A stretch of DNA of 64,000 nt from Sulfitobacter sp. M05 (lineage in GTDB: Bacteria; Pseudomonadota; Alphaproteobacteria; Rhodobacterales; Rhodobacteraceae). Numbering within the stretch: the stretch's first letter is position 1; the number at the start of each line of letters is the position of its first letter. The notes under the pieces are model-generated. The model searched no databases and was not told the origin of the DNA. It saw only the letters and a program-made list of their open reading frames with translations. Where the stretch lies: NCBI RefSeq assembly GCF_029285175.1, contig NZ_JABEDH010000002.1:806001-870000 (forward strand). Reading direction: 5' to 3'. This document shows, piece after piece, positions 61,310 through 64,000 of the stretch. Made by a program: the position numbers and the translations under genes.

Positions 61310-62673
61310 TTGGCAAAATCTCCGTCTCGTTTCACCCATGCTAACAGGATAAGCCCCAAGATGAATAGGATTATGACCGGAGAAATGCCAATTCGGGCGC
61401 TTCCGGTAAGTGTGGTAACGATACCGATCAGGATCGGCGCAAGAAACGCCGTGGCGCGCCCGGACAGACCGTAGAGGCCGAAATATTCGGTCGCGTTTTC
61501 TGTCGTGCAATGGCGCACCATAAGGGACCGGCTGGAGGATTGCAGAATACCGCCAAACCCGCCAATCAACACGCCGCAGACCATAAATATCAGGTCTGGC
61601 GTGTGCGATCCCGCCTCAAGTGCGATCCCGTAAATGCTGTTTGGTGTCAGGTTGACGATGGTGAGGCAGACAAAAATCAAGACCCAGATTGCGGCGATGA
61701 TCACCGGCTTTGGTCCAAACCGCCGGTCGGCAAAGCCGCCAATAAAGCTGAAGAACGAGGCACCGATTGCGGCGACAACGCCAAAAGCCCCGATTTGCGC
61801 AACCTCCCAATCCAGCACCAGATTGGCATAGACCCCGCCAAATGTATAAAGCCCGTTCAGCCCATCCCGGTAAAGCATGGATGACACCAGATAGATTCCA
61901 AGGCTCTTGCGATGTGCAAGACCCTTTACCGAAGCAACCACGCTTTTTATCGCCGCTGAAAAGCTGGCCTTGAGATGGCTGGTACGCACCTCTCTGACCC
62001 AGAGGAAATAGGGGACCATAAACACAGCAAACCACAAAGCGGTCAGCGGGCCGGTCAGCCGGGTGCCCTCGCGCGCTGCCGGGTTCAGACCAAAGACGGG
62101 GTCGAAACCAAGGAGGGTTTTGCCGTTGCCCTGTTCAACTACAAATCCAAGGACCAGAATCAAACAAACCACGCCGCCCAGATACCCGAAGGCGAAACCA
62201 GAGCCGGAGATTTTGCCGATCTCGTCCCGTTCTCCCAAACCGGGCAGCTGTGAGTTAATGAAAATAAGCGCGTATTCCCCGCCGATGAAGCCAAGACCAA
62301 AGGCGGCAAGCATCCAGTACAGGTTGCCCGCGTCTGGGTCCGTAAACCACAACAGCGATGCACCGACGATGTACATGATGCTAAATCCGATGATCCACGG
62401 CATCTTGCGCCCGGAACTATCCGCCATCGCACCAAAGATCGGCGCGGCAAGGGCGATGATGATGCCATAGATTGCGGTACTCCAGGCCCATGTTGCCTGT
62501 GCGCGGGCATCAGCCGCAGTTTCCTCAAGGCCAAGCCCCAGAAAATAGCTGGCTGCGATGGCTGCAAAGAACGGGCCAAAGATGAAGGTGTTCAGAACCG
62601 TGTGATAGGGTTGGCTGGCCCAGTCAAAGAAATACCAGCCCCAGATGCGTTTTCGCGCTGTGATTGTTGCCAT
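61306..62673 (-). CDS. MFS transporter of the UMF1/Atg22-like family
   Basis: Inner-membrane transporter of 455 residues with about 12 helices. The N-terminal WGWYFFDWASQPYHTVLNTFIFGPFF is the UMF1-family mark; DSSGRKMPWI is the MFS loop 2-3 motif. The C-terminal half contains GGFGGILQSSSRSLMVRHCTTENATEYFGLYGLSGRATAFL (about 378-418), conserved in Atg22-like proteins that move amino acids. Substrate not known. The ATG at 62673 follows GGGGCGGGAC. Confidence 0.88.
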   Translation of the reverse strand: MATITARKRIWGWYFFDWASQPYHTVLNTFIFGPFFAAIAASYFLGLGLEETAADARAQATWAWSTAIYGIIIALAAPIFGAMADSSGRKMPWIIGFSIMYIVGASLLWFTDPDAGNLYWMLAAFGLGFIGGEYALIFINSQLPGLGERDEIGKISGSGFAFGYLGGVVCLILVLGFVVEQGNGKTLLGFDPVFGLNPAAREGTRLTGPLTALWFAVFMVPYFLWVREVRTSHLKASFSAAIKSVVASVKGLAHRKSLGIYLVSSMLYRDGLNGLYTFGGVYANLVLDWEVAQIGAFGVVAAIGASFFSFIGGFADRRFGPKPVIIAAIWVLIFVCLTIVNLTPNSIYGIALEAGSHTPDLIFMVCGVLIGGFGGILQSSSRSLMVRHCTTENATEYFGLYGLSGRATAFLAPILIGIVTTLTGSARIGISPVIILFILGLILLAWVKRDGDFAK

Positions 62674-62849
62674 TGTCCCGCCCCTGATTGACCCACCTTC
62701 AGGTAGAGCAGGCGCATGGGGTGCGCGCAAGAGAGCGCGTGGTTTTTCCTGCACGCAAAGCCATCAGTTCACCTTGATCCCTGCCGCGCACTTGCGGATT
62801 TTCGATGGCAGGCTTAACTGAACGTCATTATTCACAAGAAGGGCGCGAC

Positions 62850-63137
62850 ATGACCTCGATTTTCCAAATTCTGATGCTGTTGCTTAACATCATCTATTTC
62901 ATCGTGATTGCGCATGTCATCATGTCCTGGTTGATTAACTTTCAGGTGTTGAACCTGCGCCAGCCCTTAGTTGCCCAAATCTGGGATGGCTTGAACCGTC
63001 TGCTTGAACCGATCTACAGCCGGCTGCGGTCTGTGTTGCCACAAATGGGCGGGCTTGATCTGGCCCCGTTGGCCTTGCTGATCGGTGTCGCTGTGGCGCG
63101 GATCATTCTGGTAAACAACGCGGCGGCCTTCTACTAG
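62850..63137 (+). CDS. YggT family membrane protein
   Basis: Inner-membrane protein of 95 residues, one half of the usual double YggT unit: a first helix FQILMLLLNIIYFIVIAHVIMSWLI, the loop with PLVAQIWDGLNRLLEPIYSRLRSVLP, and a last helix LAPLALLIGVAVARIILV. Family linked to osmotic or divisome functions, not settled. The ATG at 62850 has AGAAGGG upstream. Confidence 0.88.
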   Translation: MTSIFQILMLLLNIIYFIVIAHVIMSWLINFQVLNLRQPLVAQIWDGLNRLLEPIYSRLRSVLPQMGGLDLAPLALLIGVAVARIILVNNAAAFY

Positions 63138-63181
63138 GACAGTGCCATGATAACCTGAGATTATTGGCAGCACTCAAGGTG

Positions 63182-63200
63182 TTGAAATCTATGATTTCAA
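63182..63200. repeat. perfect short palindrome downstream of the YggT gene
   Basis: TTGAAATC-TAT-GATTTCAA, 8 exact pairs with a 3-base centre, 45 bases after the YggT stop and 124 bases before recQ. There is no T tract, so it is more like a protein-binding site or weak hairpin than a terminator. Confidence 0.45.
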
Positions 63201-63323
63201 TCAGGGCTGTATGATCCAAGGTTTTCGACAAGTGTGATAGGGGTGCCGGCCCTTTGGGCTTGTCCATCCATAGCGAGTATGGGAATCTGCAAAAAAGAGC
63301 AGAAGATCATACAGGGTTCCCGC

Positions 63324-64000
63324 ATGACAGGCGCTGCCACGCTTTTACGTGATGTATTCGGATTTGACGGTTTCCGTCCCGGCCAGCAAGAGATTGTCGA
63401 GGCGGTAACGGCTGGTGAAAACGTGCTGGCCATCATGCCGACTGGTGGCGGTAAATCCCTGTGTTTCCAACTGCCTGCCCTGATGCGTGAGGGGGTAACG
63501 GTGGTGATTTCGCCGCTGATTGCCCTGATGCGCGACCAAGTTCGATCCTTGCAAGAGGCCGGTGTCGGGGCGGGGGCCTTGACCTCTGGCAATACCGAGG
63601 AAGAGACCGATGCCGTTTGGCAGGGGCTTGAGGCGGGCACGCTCAAACTGTTGTATATGGCCCCTGAACGCCTTGCCGCCGGTTCGGTCACCGGCATGTT
63701 GAAGCGTGTGGGCGTCAATCTGATAGCGGTGGACGAGGCCCATTGCGTCAGCCAATGGGGCCATGATTTTCGCCCCGATTACCTGCGTATCGGTGAGTTG
63801 CGCCGGCACCTGAACGTGCCGTTGGCAGCATTTACCGCCACCGCAGATGCGGAAACCCGCGCCGAGATTGTTCAAAAGCTGTTTGATGGGCTGGATCCGA
63901 CGGCCTTTCTGGGCGGATTTGACCGGCCTAATATCCACCTGGCGTTTCAGGCGAAAAACAAACCGCGTGATCAGATATTGAACTTTGCTGCGGCCCGCAA
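63324..64000 (+). CDS. recQ: ATP-dependent DNA helicase RecQ, 3' part outside the window
   Basis: First 225 or so residues of a superfamily 2 helicase acting in recombination and repair. FGFDGFRPGQQEIVEAV is the RecQ motif 0, Walker A PTGGGKS is near residue 39, PLIALMRDQV near 64, the DEAH box with CVSQWGHDFRPDY near 137, and FTATAD near 170. The ATG at 63324 has AGGG upstream. The frame is open to the window edge. Confidence 0.95.
   Translation, partial: MTGAATLLRDVFGFDGFRPGQQEIVEAVTAGENVLAIMPTGGGKSLCFQLPALMREGVTVVISPLIALMRDQVRSLQEAGVGAGALTSGNTEEETDAVWQGLEAGTLKLLYMAPERLAAGSVTGMLKRVGVNLIAVDEAHCVSQWGHDFRPDYLRIGELRRHLNVPLAAFTATADAETRAEIVQKLFDGLDPTAFLGGFDRPNIHLAFQAKNKPRDQILNFAAAR

Overview
The window reads as a chromosomal segment of an alphaproteobacterium of the Rhodobacteraceae (Roseobacter group). 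The basis is the protein families and their order: a FlaF/FlbT-controlled flagellar cluster, an aerobic Cob-type cobalamin operon behind CbtB/CbtA, two DUF1636 genes, and frequent ATGA-type stop/start overlaps. I ran no database search; all names rest on reading the sequence.

Layout. (1) 1-5602: a polyamine-type ABC transporter (binding protein, ATPase, two permeases) with a PuuB-like FAD oxidoreductase. A hairpin terminator lies after the binding-protein gene. (2) 5603-37373: a large flagellar cluster in several opposed operons. Rightward: a rod-binding FlgJ-like gene with an FlgN-like gene; fliC-flaF-flbT-DUF1217; flgB-flgC-fliE-fliQ-flgF-flgG-flgA-flgH-fliL; fliF-fliH-fliN-fliP and a flippase-like membrane gene. 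Leftward: fliK-flgD; fliI; fliL2-coiled coil-motE-motA-large periplasmic protein-small ORF-flhA-fliR-flhB-FliJ-like; motB; flgE-flgK-flgL-flgI. No fliG, fliM, fliO, fliD or fliS is visible. Six TTAA-N7-TTAA-like (CtrA-type) boxes sit directly before flagellar genes. (3) 37374-41986: NAD salvage (nicotinamidase, nicotinate phosphoribosyltransferase), a TrhO-type tRNA hydroxylase, a membrane-anchored NYN-type nuclease and an unknown gene. (4) 42165-58001: a cobalamin riboswitch followed by cbtB, cbtA, a His-rich exported protein, DUF1636, cobW, cobN, cobG, cobH, cobI, cobJ, cobL, cobE, cobM, cobB, cobA, DUF1636 and cobF. cobK lies on the opposite strand inside the run. These genes cover corrin synthesis from uroporphyrinogen III to cobalt insertion, apart from the CobS/CobT chelatase subunits. 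(5) 58023-64000: arfB, a structured RNA locus, a queuosine-precursor transporter with a possible preQ1 aptamer, an esterase-like phytase-domain protein, mepA, an Atg22/UMF1-type MFS protein, a YggT protein and the 5' part of recQ.

Most of the window is well-known biology. The less explained parts are: the structured RNA with a small ORF and terminator at about 58531-58735 upstream of arfB; the possible preQ1 aptamer at 59414-59447; the MotE/large periplasmic protein pair beside motA; small ORFs translationally coupled to flhA and to the flippase gene; the repeated CtrA-like boxes; and the antiparallel cobK.
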